Assembly: GCA_949316235.1 (NCBI GenBank)
Contig: OX438748.1
Location: forward strand, 23,243,575 to 23,307,574
Direction of reading: 5' to 3'
Source of the DNA: Oegoconia quadripuncta
Lineage: Eukaryota > Arthropoda > Insecta > Lepidoptera > Autostichidae
DNA length: 64,000 nt
Shown: positions 10,966 to 22,600 of the stretch, piece by piece
Numbering within the stretch: the first letter of the stretch is position 1
Layout of the letters: every line of letters starts with the position of its first letter
Notes under the pieces: model-generated
What the model was told of the DNA's origin: nothing
Databases searched by the model: none
The model's input: the letters and a program-made list of their open reading frames with translations, nothing else
Position numbers and translations under genes: made by a program

Positions 10966-13900
10966 CTATGCTGAAACAGGATAAGAGATATTCGCTTCCA
11001 TTGAAATATTGGCAGCGGTAGGTTGTGCGGTGACAGGGGTATGAGTCGAGCTCAAATGATGCGGCATGGCATAGCGCAGTTTCTCCCAAAACCACTTGTC
11101 GCCCCATCGGACATACGTGTTGGTTCGCACGTAGTTGCGCAGTTCTGGGGCGAGACGCTCGTCGTTCACTACGTCATCCAGTACGATGACAATCACGCGC
11201 GCACGACCCTCGCGCAGAGCGCTCTCGTGCGCCGTGCGGAACTCCAACAGCCCCCACACCGACTCTACGAAGTTTTTAGAGAGAACTATGATGGTACGTC
11301 GTGACTGCTGCACAGATCGGGATATCTGTGCTGGTATGAAGTCACCAACCACCCAGTCCCGGTAATGAAGGCACAACTTGTATTCGCTGTCTAATCGTGG
11401 TATTATTTCGCCAAGGACGAACTGCTCGTCACCGTGTGAAAAGGAGAGGAAAGCGTCGTAGAAGCGGTCGGAGTCGACTTCTTCTTCACGTAGCCACCAC
11501 ATGCAGTAGCCGCGCGCATACAGATACACCTTAATGTTCTGTCTGTATCGCCAGTAGAGCACACCAGCGCCGGCTGCGAGTCCCAACAATGCTGCGAGGA
11601 CTCCTAATGACATCGACAGCTGTACATCTCGTTGTAGCTGTACCTCCGCTGAGCACAGTTCTGATGTTACTACTTCAAAAACTGCCATCCTCTTCTCACC
11701 AAATATGCACCACAACTTGTTGTAGTCCTCAACCTGATAATGATATGGTGATGTAAGCATTAATCATGATAATCAAATTCAGGTCCCTGAAAAATAATAA
11801 ATAAATACAAAGAAATATCTTTGTGAGAGGCTGGAGTCTGGAATCTCCAGGCTCTCACTCTCTTACAGTTAGAAACTGAAAATAACTTATCTAATGGTGT
11901 AGTATATATATATGTATTTGTTGACGTATATGATAGTGAGCGAAGGCAAGTGTGTGTGTGTGCAACGATATAGGAATGAGCAGAGATTCAGTTTCAGCAT
12001 ATTCTAGATCCATTGACCATTTAGTTAGCTTAACTTTGCATACATATTTAGGAGGTCACAAGATGATAGAATAGAATTGAATTTATTGTACATATAATTT
12101 AACCAAAAAGCAGAAGAATCTATAAGAAAAGTGTGTATTGAAACTCAGAGACGGGCACACTGTTCCTTTCCGACGTCTGTCATGTTAATATATATATCAT
12201 ATGATATGATCGCTATAATCTTTTCTCTACATTATGGTATTTGACATTTGGAATATTCTGGCAGTTAAGTTATTTCGGCCCTCAACGGTCAGGCTACACT
12301 TTGAGAAACTAAAGTCATGGTTTCACCATGAGGTCCACTGGGAAAAACAACTGTTCCATATTCTTGTCAAGAATATAATTGATTTTTTCGTTGTATATCT
12401 GATTGTTTATCGTCAGTTCTTGTATTATAAATATCACATGGCATAAAACATTCTACAGTTTATTTTAAACTTACCATGTCTGGTATCGCAAATATTATCT
12501 GATTTAATTCAATTGTGAAAATTTGATCACTTTACTAGTCTAAACCATCACCTAAAACTATTTTATATAAGGAATGATGGTCTTGACAATATTTCTGTAT
12601 TACTGCCACTGCTGAGGTACATGTTCATCTGATTAGGAGAACGCGAACCGCGATTTGTGATGCTTGTCCCCAAGTTTGTTCGAGCGGAAGAGAGCGACTG
12701 GAAGCGCGAAGCCAAAGATTGGGCTCAGATTAGTGTTGGTTGATGGTGGGAATTATGATTAATTTTTCACACCTGCGCTTTATGCATCTGCAGAGATCCA
12801 ATTAACACCTGGTTGCCACAGTTGCAGGACAGCGGGTTTCCGGCGAGACGCATGCGCCTCTCTCTGACACTAAACAGTGCCATCGTCGCATTAAGGTCGA
12901 CATTTGACATTTTATTGCGACTTAAATCGATGAACTGGAAATAATAATTATTTCAGTCATTAGTGACACTACAATTGGGGGCCTTCCAGGGCAGAACTCT
13001 GAATCTGTTAGATATTAAACCACAATATATTTTTTTGCTGTTGTAATATAATAAATCAAAACTAAATAAACAAAACTAATTTTACAAATGTCAATAGTCT
13101 AGATAAGTTCACTGCCGGGCGTGACGCTTCTCCCAAGGCGCCATTTACAACTGTGTCCTTGGGAACATTTACCTTTAGCTGTCATTTCGCTGCCGTTCAT
13201 CACTGGTGCATACGCTCATGTACCCACAGGAATCCTTGCATGGACAGACTTGGTGTGATTTCGCTCTTATGGGAGCCACACAGCAAATTTCTGCTGTCTA
13301 CAGGTTTTCACATGGCATTTTAAAAATACACGATAATTTCCTTCCTGAAGCCAATTGTAAAAACTTAGACATAGACATATATTTATTTGACACCACACTA
13401 TAACGATATATAACTTGGTATAATATTAGATTTATACATACATACATACATAATGTCACGCCTGTTTCCCATTGGGGTAGGCAGAGACCACAGACTTCCA
13501 CTTGCTACGATCCTGACACACCTCTTCAGATAAATTAGATTAGATTAGATTATTATTAGATTTATCAGTATTAAATATTAGTTTTACGTCCCAAAATTAA
13601 CAATGCAGCTACTGAGAATAATTTATTCGTCTCACTGGGTAAATGCATGGTAAAATATTTTTACTATCAATAGAAAAAGTAGAAAACCTCCAAGAAAACA
13701 AGCATTATATCATCCAGACTAACCAATCCAAAAGCTAAATATCTTCAAACGTCTTAACCGATTTTCATCAAACAAGGCTACGGACCTAACCCCGAGATTA
13801 GATTAAGTAAAAAAAACTGCACAGAAGTTAGAAAACCAATGACTGATATCATCCAAATACACCAAATATCTGTCTTAAGTCTAAATATATTTGACATAGC

Positions 13901-16900
13901 TTGCAACGGTGTCGTTCTTTTGAGCTGATACTCATTGGTGGGTTTGGGCTATTGGGGTTCGAATTCGAAATTTTAAACTGACTGACTGACTGATGAACTA
14001 ACGGATCCTTTTTTTTTTGGCACATTGATTTCCAGATTTCAACTCAGTCTCACCGTTATTTTAATTATTTTTTTTACAGCTCAATAGGTAATTTTTAGTT
14101 TTAAGGCCCTTTCGATCTTTGTACTACCACTTTCATGCAATAAATAAGTCAGTGTGGTAATCCGTGTTCTGTTTTGATCCTGGCCAGAGCTATCCCGCCC
14201 CTTCTGTACACATACACCTCGTGACTCGACCCAGCTGGGCATAGATGGGCTGGGAAGGTCACAAGCTTAACCAATTTACAACAAACACGGCTAATAACCT
14301 ATCGCCTCGTTTGGACTTTAACATACAAAAAACACTGCTGTCAAATCGGACTACGTATTACTTAGATACGTCCTGACAAAAACTGGAGCCATACACATAT
14401 AACACCCGTCGTTTTTCGTCGAGGTTTAATTAAAATAGCTACTAACTAGTAGCGAGTCTGGTAGGTCGTCAGCGCTGATGGTCTCGACGCGGTTGCCGGC
14501 GGCGTGCAGAGCGCGCAGGCCCCACACGCGCGGCACGCGAGTCGCAGCGCCGGCGCAGCGCGCGACCGTCGTGTTGTCGCTCCACTGCCGACGGCACGTG
14601 CAACCGTCACAATCAAATCTACAAGAGAATTTAATTTTCAAGAATTTATATTTCTTCTAAGATATTGTTATGTTGTCATGGCAGCACTTGGTCTTCCGAA
14701 TAAATAAAAAAAGAAATAAGATGGCGATCGAACATCTATAATCTAGTCCTTCGCTGAACGACTTTGACTAAAAGTAAGAGTGTTGTCAGCCTTAACCTTA
14801 TTTCAACAATTTCACCAGTGCTCATGAGCCCTCAATATTTTGAGGGTTCAGGAATATGAATAATATAATTCTCTGCAAAGGACTCGAATGCTTAAATAAG
14901 ACAAGCTATTATAACACGCTCGAAGATTTTTTTAAGCTTATTTTGAGCAATAATAAATCATTTATTTTTCCAGACAATAAGGTCCATCTTTGTTAGTACA
15001 GTCACCTATAACTATGTTAGTAAACAGTGGTAGACATTGAAAATTTAAAATAACAATTATGACTTCAAATGTCAATTAAAAAATTAAAACATAAAAACAT
15101 CTAAATTGAAACATTGAAAGTTTTTATATTAATTTGAAATTATTTTGAAAATTTAATTATTATCATAGAAATTGTATGTGTATGTCAAAATTATTATATA
15201 AGTAAAATTCAACTAATGCGTGTGATCTGGGGCACTGGTGCATGCAACGACAACCAGTGCTTCATGAATGGTCCATGGCAAATGGCCAGTGTCGCAATAG
15301 TCTTATTCTAACGAATCAAATCCTGTAATTTTACTACAGAGTCCTAATGAAAATACTCTGAACTCTTGAGTCATTGCACAATTACCTGATATACTTGATG
15401 ATAAAGTAACTATGACCACTGCTGCGAGGATACCGATAATTATCACAGCTGCTTGCTGTTTTTTTAGCAGCATCATATCAGCTACAGGACGCCACTGTTT
15501 AACATAGGCCTCACCCTTAGACTTCTGCAGCAATCGATTGGAAAGCTACCGGTGGTCCTCATTAGGCCGACGCTCCACCTGGTGTGTGGATCATATATAA
15601 GTCATAGTGAAAACATGTTAAAGATTATTACTAACCGGTCACATTCTAATTCTTCGCTTGGAACTAGCTCCTTACCATCCTTGCATTGCGCACTAGATCT
15701 CAACAAGCGCACACGCTGATCCTTTATAGCACGAGCGAGCCAACCGTGTTCACAGTCACAGTCTAATGTCAAATTTCCTCTGTCAACCACTACTGATACC
15801 TTGAGATTTAGAGAAATGTTATAGTTTTTATAATATTCAGTGACATACACGATTGTGAAAATGTTAATCTAATGTAACGTGAAATTCTACAGATGTGGTA
15901 GATGAAAATCGCATTCATACGTTGTTATGTAAATCTTCGTAGTCCGATTTCTGGAATCGCCACATCGTAACAGTCCTTTGCATCAAATTAAGAACAAATT
16001 GCGGTACACCTAATAGTGGTAAACCCTGAAAATTGGAAAATCTTTTATTCCTATAAAATTACTAGCCTATAGCCTGCTGAATAAGGCCTTACTCAAGCAT
16101 ATTTGAAAGATAAGAGTATAATTACACTCATACCTCCAACGTCATATAATTTTTCATCAGAGTTAATCGCGCCAGCGACCTTATTTTCAAGTTGCTAAGT
16201 GAATATTTCCTCACGTCTCTGAATTCTAAAAACAAGTGTTGAAGATTTTTTGCGATCATCGTTAGCATCGTGGGGACTTCCTTCGCACCGCAACATCCTA
16301 TCCTCAGTACTTGCAAGTTGTCCATGCCTCGGAAACTATTGTACAAGACTGCAGTGATATTTCTTACATCATAAATAGACAATACTGTCAGTTGCGAGCA
16401 ACTCTTGAGCCAGTTTTTAGGAACGTGATCAAAATTCCAATTGTTGAATTGTATCTTTCGCAAGTTCCGACATCCTCCCCATGGTCCCATAAATCTGCCA
16501 TTTGTCATTCTTACATTTTCTAAGCGTGTTGTTACCGGTAAAGTAGGCATATCTACTCCCATGGTCTCGAGATGGGTTAAATTCATAAGAGAATTTAGAA
16601 AATCAGTGGATTTTATTTGAAGTTGTTGGGTAGAGCATATGAACTCGAGCCTTTGAATCGACAAGTGTTCAAACTGAATAGCGTTCAGAGGATTCGTATC
16701 AGATGACGGTATGAAGGATGGATAGAAAATCAGCATGCCGATAATTTTAGACAAATCTATATTTAAACGTTCCATAACTGTTGCGATACGCATTCGTGAT
16801 GGAGTGCATTCATTCAGGGTAAGGAATGTCACATTTTTACCAACTAGCTGATTGAAGTACGATGAGAAATCAATGTTTTCAAGCACTTCACCGCTACACT

Positions 16901-19900
16901 CCAGATTTAATGTAGTTGCAGAGTCGAACCACAGACTACCTGAAACAAGATATACTCGTCAATTAGTATTGTATGTACAACTCCAACGAAGAAATCCATT
17001 TCTTATCTCATATCTTTGTGCCGTGTGGCCAATTCCCATAGGTATCTTAAAAGGCGCCTAGGGACTTCATGTCAAAAACATCTATAGACTTGAACGCTTT
17101 TACGACGATTGGTTCACTTTTGCTTTGCTGTATATTTCTCTTCATCATCTTCTTGCCCTAGTCCCAGTTTATTTGGGATCTTAGTCAGTAGTACGTCTTT
17201 TTCTTCCAATCTCCTCTATCAGCAGTTACCTCCTCATTTACTCCCTATTAGTTCATTTCACCCCCCACACAATCTATCCATCTTTTCCGTAGTCTTCCTC
17301 TTACTTTCCAACCATAGACATCCATGTTCATCACTCTCTTAGTAACATGCGTTGCATGCCTCCTCATAACATGTCCATACCAATCTAAACGGTTTTCTTT
17401 CAACTTTTCTGTCATGGGTGCCACTTTTAAACTCCCTCTTACATACTCATTCCTTATTTTATCCATCCTCGTCACTCCACTCATCCATGTCAACCTTCTC
17501 ATCTCTGCTGCATGCAATTCTTGCACGTCTCTTTATATTCACTCGCACCTACTATCACTCTTCAATCACTATTTCAAGAGTTTGAAAATTGCTATTTACT
17601 TATTCCTTACTGTTTCCTCTGGTTTAGGTTCCAAGTTGCTCTGCTTCTTAGGTGATAGCTGAAAATCAGTGTTCTGCTCAATGAGCAATCTAATATACTG
17701 GGCTATGACCCATTGTACTGCTGCAGCACACACATGCGTTAGTGTTACAATATTATTTTATTGCTGTTGATGTGTTGCCTTATCTGTGTATATGTATAAG
17801 CTAAATGTATGTGTGGGACTGTGTAAGGCTTTATCTATCTATTTATCTATAAATTTTCTTTCATCCGTCTTCTTCATGGCCCAACACTCCGATCCAGACA
17901 TTACGACAGGTCTTATTACCGATTTATAAATTATCATCCCCTTGTTCGTACAAAGTAACGGAAGTTGGCGTAAGATGAGGTCGTAGGTGGAAGCGTTCTG
18001 ACCCGGATATCCCAACACACTTGGAGGACTGGCTATCTTATCTCTGACAACAGGAACACAACAATGCTATTAACATTGCTGCTTGTTGGTTTCAAGTATT
18101 AAAATTTTAATGTTTGTTGCACCCAAACGCTTAATGTTTGGGATTTTGATAGTAAATATTTAGCAAATATTCTGTAAATTTACTGTAAATATATTACGAT
18201 TGCATTTATATTAAGCACTTTTGCCAAATAACGAAGTTAAGCAATGTCCGGGGGGTTCTTCTTTCTATGGGTGACCATTCTAATGACATTTTCGTACGAT
18301 GCGCGACAGTTTCCATACTTCTAGGAATTGTAAAATAGTTTGTTGTTATAGGGTTCCATAATCAACAAGGTATAGTTTCGCTATGTCCATCCGTCTGTCT
18401 GTCGTCCGTGGCTTAGCTTATACATATTAATCACGCCGACAACGTGGTAAAATAAAATATTGAAAAATGCTTTCACCCCTACTCGTAAAGTGGGGATGAA
18501 TTTTCTATTATTTTTGGAACCCCATCGTCGCTGGATAGGTCGCTCAAAAATGTTATCTTTAACCAGTTTTTCGATTTAAGGATCCGTTAACCCGTTGCTA
18601 TAGAAGGTATCTCATCTCTATAGTTAAACGTTATCCATTCAATATAAAGATAACGATAATATATTAAGAATCACTAATTGGCATTAGTTTGGTATTAGTT
18701 TACTGTAATATAATTTTTATCCTAATGCTGTTGATTCTATTTAAATAATAAATAACTAAAGAAACTTAACTAGAAGCCTGGGATAAATGCTAAGAGGAGA
18801 GCTCTATACCAAAAGGTATATGGTATAGACCTCTTCAGGGAAATTATTGAAAATAATTTGCTTTCAGTTTAATTTTAAGTCGGTTAAAGATTTGATATTT
18901 TTAAATGATAATACATTTCATTATTAACTGCCGTACTTAGACAACTGAAAACAGGTATCTAATAAATTAAGTAAAAGTATTTATAAACAAAAATTGTAAA
19001 ATAAATAATTTTAATGACCAACATTTCGTACATTTGAATACTTAAAATCATATTTTAACTACATTAATAAGCAAGTCTCAGTGGGGATTATATTTTTCCT
19101 CAGCTCGGGGTGGAAACCCTTGGGCCGTGGAGGCCAGGTTCTCGTTGTCTGTTTCGAGAGATATTTGAGCATCTGGTCGAAGTTTGAAATGATCGCAAGG
19201 CAGGTCTCCTTTTCGCTCCGAGGTTAAGTCTCCCGGTACAAAAACGAAACGCAATTAGCCTCATAGGCACCCTTCCGGTTTAGCAAGATCTGGGACAAAT
19301 TTTTATTTATGAATGTGTATTGTTTTATTTTATTTTTGAAATAACATAAATTATGTACATTTTTACATAATTTAATAATGATGAATAGTTATGTAATTAC
19401 CGTAATATAATATACATAGTTTTGTTATTAAATATTCAAAATTCCAAGTACCAACTAAGTTCATACATACATAAAGTCACGATTGTTATCACAAATGGGG
19501 CGCTCAGTGGCTCCGCTCCTCCGCGGCTCAATGTAAACAACATAGGGTTTACGAATCGGAGGTCGCGGATTCGACCCCCAGGGTATTTTAAATTATAAAT
19601 AACTGTTGCGATACGCATTCGTGATGGAGTGCATTCATTCAGGGTAAGGGATGTCACATTTTTATCAACTAGCTGATTGAAGTGCGATGAGAAATCTAGG
19701 TTTTCAAGCACTTCACCGTAACACTCTATATTTAATGTAGTAGCGGGTTCGAGCCACAGACTATACCTGAAACAAGATATACCTATTCGTCAATGTGTAT
19801 GTATCCGAGGCACGGATGTATATATAAATAATTACGTATGTTTATCCTTTATTTAATATCCATAGCACAAGCTTTGCGTAGTTTGGGACTAGATGATTGG

Positions 19901-21595
19901 TGTAAGTGACAGAAATATTTATTTATTATACATACATAAAGTCAACCTGTTTTTACGACTCAATAAACTATTTTTAGAAAATATAGTAGCCATTGGATAA
20001 TGATTTAGAAAATTGTTTTAGGAGATATTAGTATCTTTTACAACGCAATGAAGTTCACAGTGGTCGCTTTAATTTTGTATTGTATGTTTTATAACTAAAT
20101 ACCTATACCAAATACCTATAAAGCAAGCTATAGAATGTTCGAAAACATTTTTATTCTATTATTGATGGGTACTCTATTCTTCTACAAAAAAATCAGGAAC
20201 TTTAACCCTCTTATTGATAAAAATTTACAAACGCTTTATAAGCCTGTAGTTAAAGTATGTATTGTCACTTTCTTTCATTACAACATTTCCTTATGAACGA
20301 CAGATACAAAACACACTATTACTAAAACAGGCTTATAAAGCGTTTGTAAATTTTTATTAATAACACGGTAAGATCATAGGAAAGTAAACCACAAAAATTA
20401 CGTATTTTAACTAGACTAGTAGGCAGAGACCACAGACTTCCAATTACTACGATCCTGACATATGCATATATCGACGTAAGAATGGAATTTCCCCGAAGGT
20501 GGTACCAGGGCTAAACCAGTTCAGAGCTACGTACGCCTAGGCCAAGCGGCTTCCTGTGTTGAAGATTTGCAAGGTTCCCATATAATTTATGACATTAAGG
20601 GTCTGTTTCACCACCTGCTGATAAAGATCCGGATAGTCTATCCATAAGTTATCCCACAGATAACAAACACATTTCTGTTTCACCACTCTCGGTTAGTTTT
20701 AACTGGCAGATAAAGTGTCATATATCATAACAGTCAGTTCAAGTGGTTGATATGTTTTTATCTGACGGATAATTGGAATGTTTTGACATGGCGGGTAACT
20801 TTAAGAAATTTGCTTTTTGTATGTGGGTAGTATTAGCTTTGTAATCGGGTTGAAAATAATATGTAAAATGGATGTTTGAGTTTTTGGAGGATGAATTTGA
20901 CGACTTTCTCGGTCGTACAGCACGACCTCGGAGGCGTGGAGTGGTGCGGAATCGTCCAAATTATTTTTTGCTATACGATGATCAAGACTTTAGGATTAGA
21001 TTTCGATTGACAAAAGAAGCAGTAACTTATGTGTTGTGTTTAATAGAAGATGAAAGGATCAAATTGAGTGAAGTGATGGATGCACAAGCGTTCCGTTTTA
21101 CGTGACGAAATTTTGTAATATGTAACGTCTTTTTTTTTAACTTTTATAAACTGAATTATAAGTAAATAATAAACCATAATTCAATAAATAATGTTAACAT
21201 GCACTCGTAAAGCCTTTATTTGGAAAAAATACAATTTTTCAAGATTATATGAAACGTAATGTGCTATAAAAGTTTTCTGTAACGGAACGTAATACTCGAA
21301 ATGCGACGTTGCCACTCCGACTATCAAGGACAGTAATTATCTGCCAGTAAGTATATCAGGTACTTAAATGGTGAAACAGGAGAAAAAATATCAGCTAGTT
21401 TTAACCGTCGGATAAAACGATGTCGATGCTGGATTGCTATCTGACATTTTATCAGCAGGTCGTGAAACAGACCCTAAATCTCCAGCTACTAGTAAAAATA
21501 TGGTAAATAAACTTACCTGTTAAGGTTTTGTTACCCTCGGTCCAGTAACAAAGCAACCATAGAAGAACAATCACTACGGAATACACAGCAGCCAT
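10966..21595 (-). CDS. Toll-like receptor, gene B (7 exons, 774 aa)
   Basis: Paralogue of gene A with the same seven exon lengths and phases. Minus-strand exons: 21595-21517, 16939-16134, 16025-15921, 15868-15636, 14618-14447, 12934-12773 and 11733-10966. The total is 2325 nt ending in TAG. Signal peptide, LRR ectodomain, LRRCT, LRRNT, LRRCT, membrane helix and TIR occupy the same residues as in A; box 1, box 2 (RDWVVGDFIP) and the box 3 FW are intact. The TIR exon differs from A at about 13 of 255 residues, whereas the second half of exon 2 differs at about 31 of 126. Introns are longer than in A (intron 1 is 4.6 kb) because of insertions. Exon 1 lies beyond the end of the A-like duplicated DNA and behind a decayed exon-2 relic, so it seems to come from another copy. 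A minus-strand AATAAA lies at 10810-10815, about 150 nt past the stop. Assigning the 21.5-kb exon 1 to B is inference; the other exons are secure. Confidence 0.88.
11740..12590. other. Intron 6 of gene B, unique part
   Basis: Most of this intron has no counterpart in gene A. It holds a short inverted motif around GAGAGGCTGGAGTC...GACTCTC-type words (about 11823-11862) and TATATA runs, but no recognisable element or ORF. Confidence 0.4.
13435..13535 (+). repeat. Dispersed repeat (GTCACGCCTGTTTCCC family), intron 5 of gene B
   Basis: A CATA microsatellite start leads into TGTCACGCCTGTTTCCCATT and then ACAGACTTCCACTTGC. Related pieces occur at about 20420-20460, 23035-23200, 49460-49515, 57035-57080 and 62130-62280. 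Absent from the matching intron of gene A. Confidence 0.5.
14965..15090. repeat. Intron 4 segment of gene B inverted relative to intron 1 of gene A
   Basis: About 125 bp here (around GACAATAAGGTCCATCTTTG and ACTATGTTAGTAAACAGTGG) is the reverse complement of 6975-7095 in intron 1 of gene A. Because the orientation and intron differ, it is a mobile or rearranged piece, not part of the plain tandem duplication. Confidence 0.65.
17140..17955 (-). pseudogene. LINE C-terminus in intron 1 of gene B
   Basis: Counterpart of the gene A copy at 4850-5645. Here one part is still open (17526-17248) and reads SGVTRMDKIRNEYVRGSLK and then DWYGHVMRR, the characteristic tail of a common insect non-LTR retrotransposon. 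The GSECWAMKKTDE-like part lies further upstream (about 17840-17940), with the same roughly 270-bp insertion between them. Confidence 0.75.
17970..18095 (-). repeat. SINE-1 fragment, intron 1 of gene B
   Basis: Duplicate of the gene A fragment at 5655-5785, with the same truncation points and so the same insertion event. Confidence 0.7.
18220..18325 (+). repeat. 5S-rRNA-like fragment, intron 1 of gene B
   Basis: Duplicate of 5900-6010, including CGAAGTTAAGCAATGTCCGG. It differs by only a few bases. Confidence 0.5.
19499..19597 (+). repeat. SINE-1 tRNA-like head abutting the exon relic
   Basis: Only the Pol III head is present: GCGGCTCAATGTAAACAACA (A-box side) to a GATTCGACCCCC B-box. It stops where the exon-2 relic begins, so insertion or recombination at this point probably truncated the exon. 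Confidence 0.65.
19598..19766 (-). pseudogene. Decayed 5' part of a Toll exon 2
   Basis: Closely matches the first about 170 nt of exon 2 of genes A and B, including the GVLENLDFSS-like and LTLNECTPSRMRIATV parts and the splice acceptor. Two extra bases (TA) just after the acceptor shift the frame when joined to any phase-1 exon 1, and the exon ends abruptly at the SINE head. Transcripts of gene B must skip it. Evidence of a further, lost Toll copy. Confidence 0.85.
19800..19935 (+). repeat. SINE-2 3' part
   Basis: Lacks the tRNA head. It keeps the TATGTTTATCCTTTATTTAA and TTTGGGACTAGATGATTGG parts and the TTTATTTATT tail; compare 39510-39755. Confidence 0.65.
19936..20075. repeat. Segment inverted with respect to 29505-29675
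   Basis: Words such as CTTTTACAACGCAATGAAGT and AGTTCACAGTGGTCGCTTTA occur as reverse complements at 29505-29675. Non-coding; element class unknown. Confidence 0.55.
20211..20363. mobile_element. Short MITE-like inverted repeat
   Basis: About 35-bp inverted arms (AAATTTACAAACGCTTTATA on the left, its complement TATAAAGCGTTTGTAAATTT on the right) around about 80 bp. It interrupts a sequence present uninterrupted at 28690-28840 (the GATGGGTACTCTAT part), which supports insertion. Confidence 0.65.
20599..21474 (+). mobile_element. PIF/Harbinger element with internal deletion, 876 bp
   Basis: Terminal inverted repeats start GGGTCTGTTTCAC and continue ACCTGCTGATAAA at both ends, with one mismatch. 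TAA flanks both sides (20596-20598 and 21475-21477), the 3-bp target duplication typical of PIF/Harbinger. The element lies in intron 1 of gene B, just outside exon 1, and carries only an N-terminal transposase scrap. Confidence 0.85.
20872..21105 (+). pseudogene. Harbinger transposase N-terminal fragment
   Basis: 77 codons. The YDDQDFRIRFRLTKEAVTYV-like segment matches the start of HARBI1-type transposases (the D-F-R-x-R-F-R-L-x-K-E-A-V pattern is known for that family). The DDE catalytic domain is missing: the frame closes at TGA and the rest of the element is non-coding. Not expected to transpose on its own. Confidence 0.75.
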
Positions 21596-21770
21596 TTTTT
21601 GACTAACGCTGTTAGTTTCACACAGAATAAATATAGTTGTTTTTTTAATTTTATTCGGAAGTTTTGTGGTAGCAATTAGTGGGAAATAACCGTGACATCA
21701 TGATGTCCGTCGTGTACAATAGTGTGGCGTGGACTGTGGTCTACAAATAAAATTGGCGCGTGCGCCGAAT
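21596..21770 (-). promoter_or_regulatory. Candidate promoter of Toll gene B
   Basis: Homologous to 7265-7445. A minus-strand TATATTTA (21628-21635) stands 33 nt before the ATG. GACATCATGATGTC (21694-21707) is a perfect 14-bp palindrome containing TGACATCA-type CRE/ATF words. GGACTGTGGT and a GC palindrome GGCGCGTGCGCC (21755-21766) follow. The same order and spacing in A and B, despite point changes, suggests selected sites. Confidence 0.5.
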
Positions 21771-21780
21771 TTTCCTTCTA

Positions 21781-21837
21781 CTTATCAGGTTCAAAATTGC
21801 AGTCTTTGGAGTAGACTGCAATTTTGAACCTGATAAG
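21781..21837. repeat. Perfect 25-bp inverted repeat upstream of gene B
   Basis: Arms 21781-21805 and 21813-21837 are exact reverse complements with a 7-bp spacer (TTGGAGT). One arm (CAGGTTCAAAATTG) matches single-copy DNA at the same place upstream of gene A (about 7467-7480), so an inverted duplication of promoter-flanking DNA arose in B. Confidence 0.85.
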
Positions 21838-21839
21838 AT

Positions 21840-22440
21840 GATTTTTTTTTCGAAAACTGTTGTAATTAAGAAAGTGAGGTGATGAGATGGCATGCTCTTT
21901 AAATTAGTTGTTCATGTTAGGTTTATATGTGCTCTTATTAGTAGTAGTATAGATAATAGAAATAGATTAGAATTTTATATTATTAAGTAGGTACCTAGTT
22001 ATTAAGTTCCTTGTACACCGGATGAGTTTTTTTACCGTAAGGAAAAAATAGGGCATATTATTAATTATACTAGGTAAGCGAAATAGAAGTTATTGGCAAA
22101 GGTAGTTTAATTTATTTTTTTGAAAACGCTCGCACCCGCTTGTGATTGATATGCAACTGGCAAATCAGGGTGCGGCCGAAAAATTTAATGGCCCGGAGCC
22201 GCTACTCCCCAGATCTGCTGGTCACAAAAGAGGAAATCAACAAGGTAACAAAATTAGAGGCACAAGAGATGTAGAATGAAGTACCATGGAATGAAGATAG
22301 TCTAAAATGTTCCTGAAAAACACCAACAAGACTAAACTGCAAAATTTAAACGTAGGTAGGGAAAACATGAGCACTGTGATGGGCACAGGTCACTGTAAAT
22401 TAAAATAGACACCTATCACTACTAAGATTAATTTCAGATC
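21840..22440. other. Intergenic stretch upstream of gene B
   Basis: AT-rich; no gene or clear element recognised. Confidence 0.4.
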
Positions 22441-22444
22441 CCTG

Positions 22445-22600
22445 TAGATCGACGGTCGAACCAAGAGGAATTTTAAAAATCCTCTTGGTCCGATGGTCGA
22501 ACTCAGTGGAATATCAAATTCCGGATAGGTCGACATGTCGGACAACAAGGAATTAAAATTCCTCGTCGTCGATATGTCTGACAATGTTGTCGAACTACGC
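22445..22600. repeat. Cluster of small hairpin modules
   Basis: Several short palindromes in a row: a 10-bp stem ACCAAGAGGA/TCCTCTTGGT (22460-22489), AGGAATT/AATTCCT (22548-22563), and repeated TCGACATGTC/TCGATATGTC words. The frame through them is open on the minus strand but its composition is repeat-driven. Element class not recognised. Confidence 0.45.

Noticed and set aside
15303..15533. Hydrophobic minus-strand frame in intron 4 of gene B as an extra exon
   Set aside because: Joining exon 4 (phase 2) to its only acceptor gives an immediate stop. The matching place in gene A has diverged without keeping a frame. Exon 5 joins exon 4 in frame without it.
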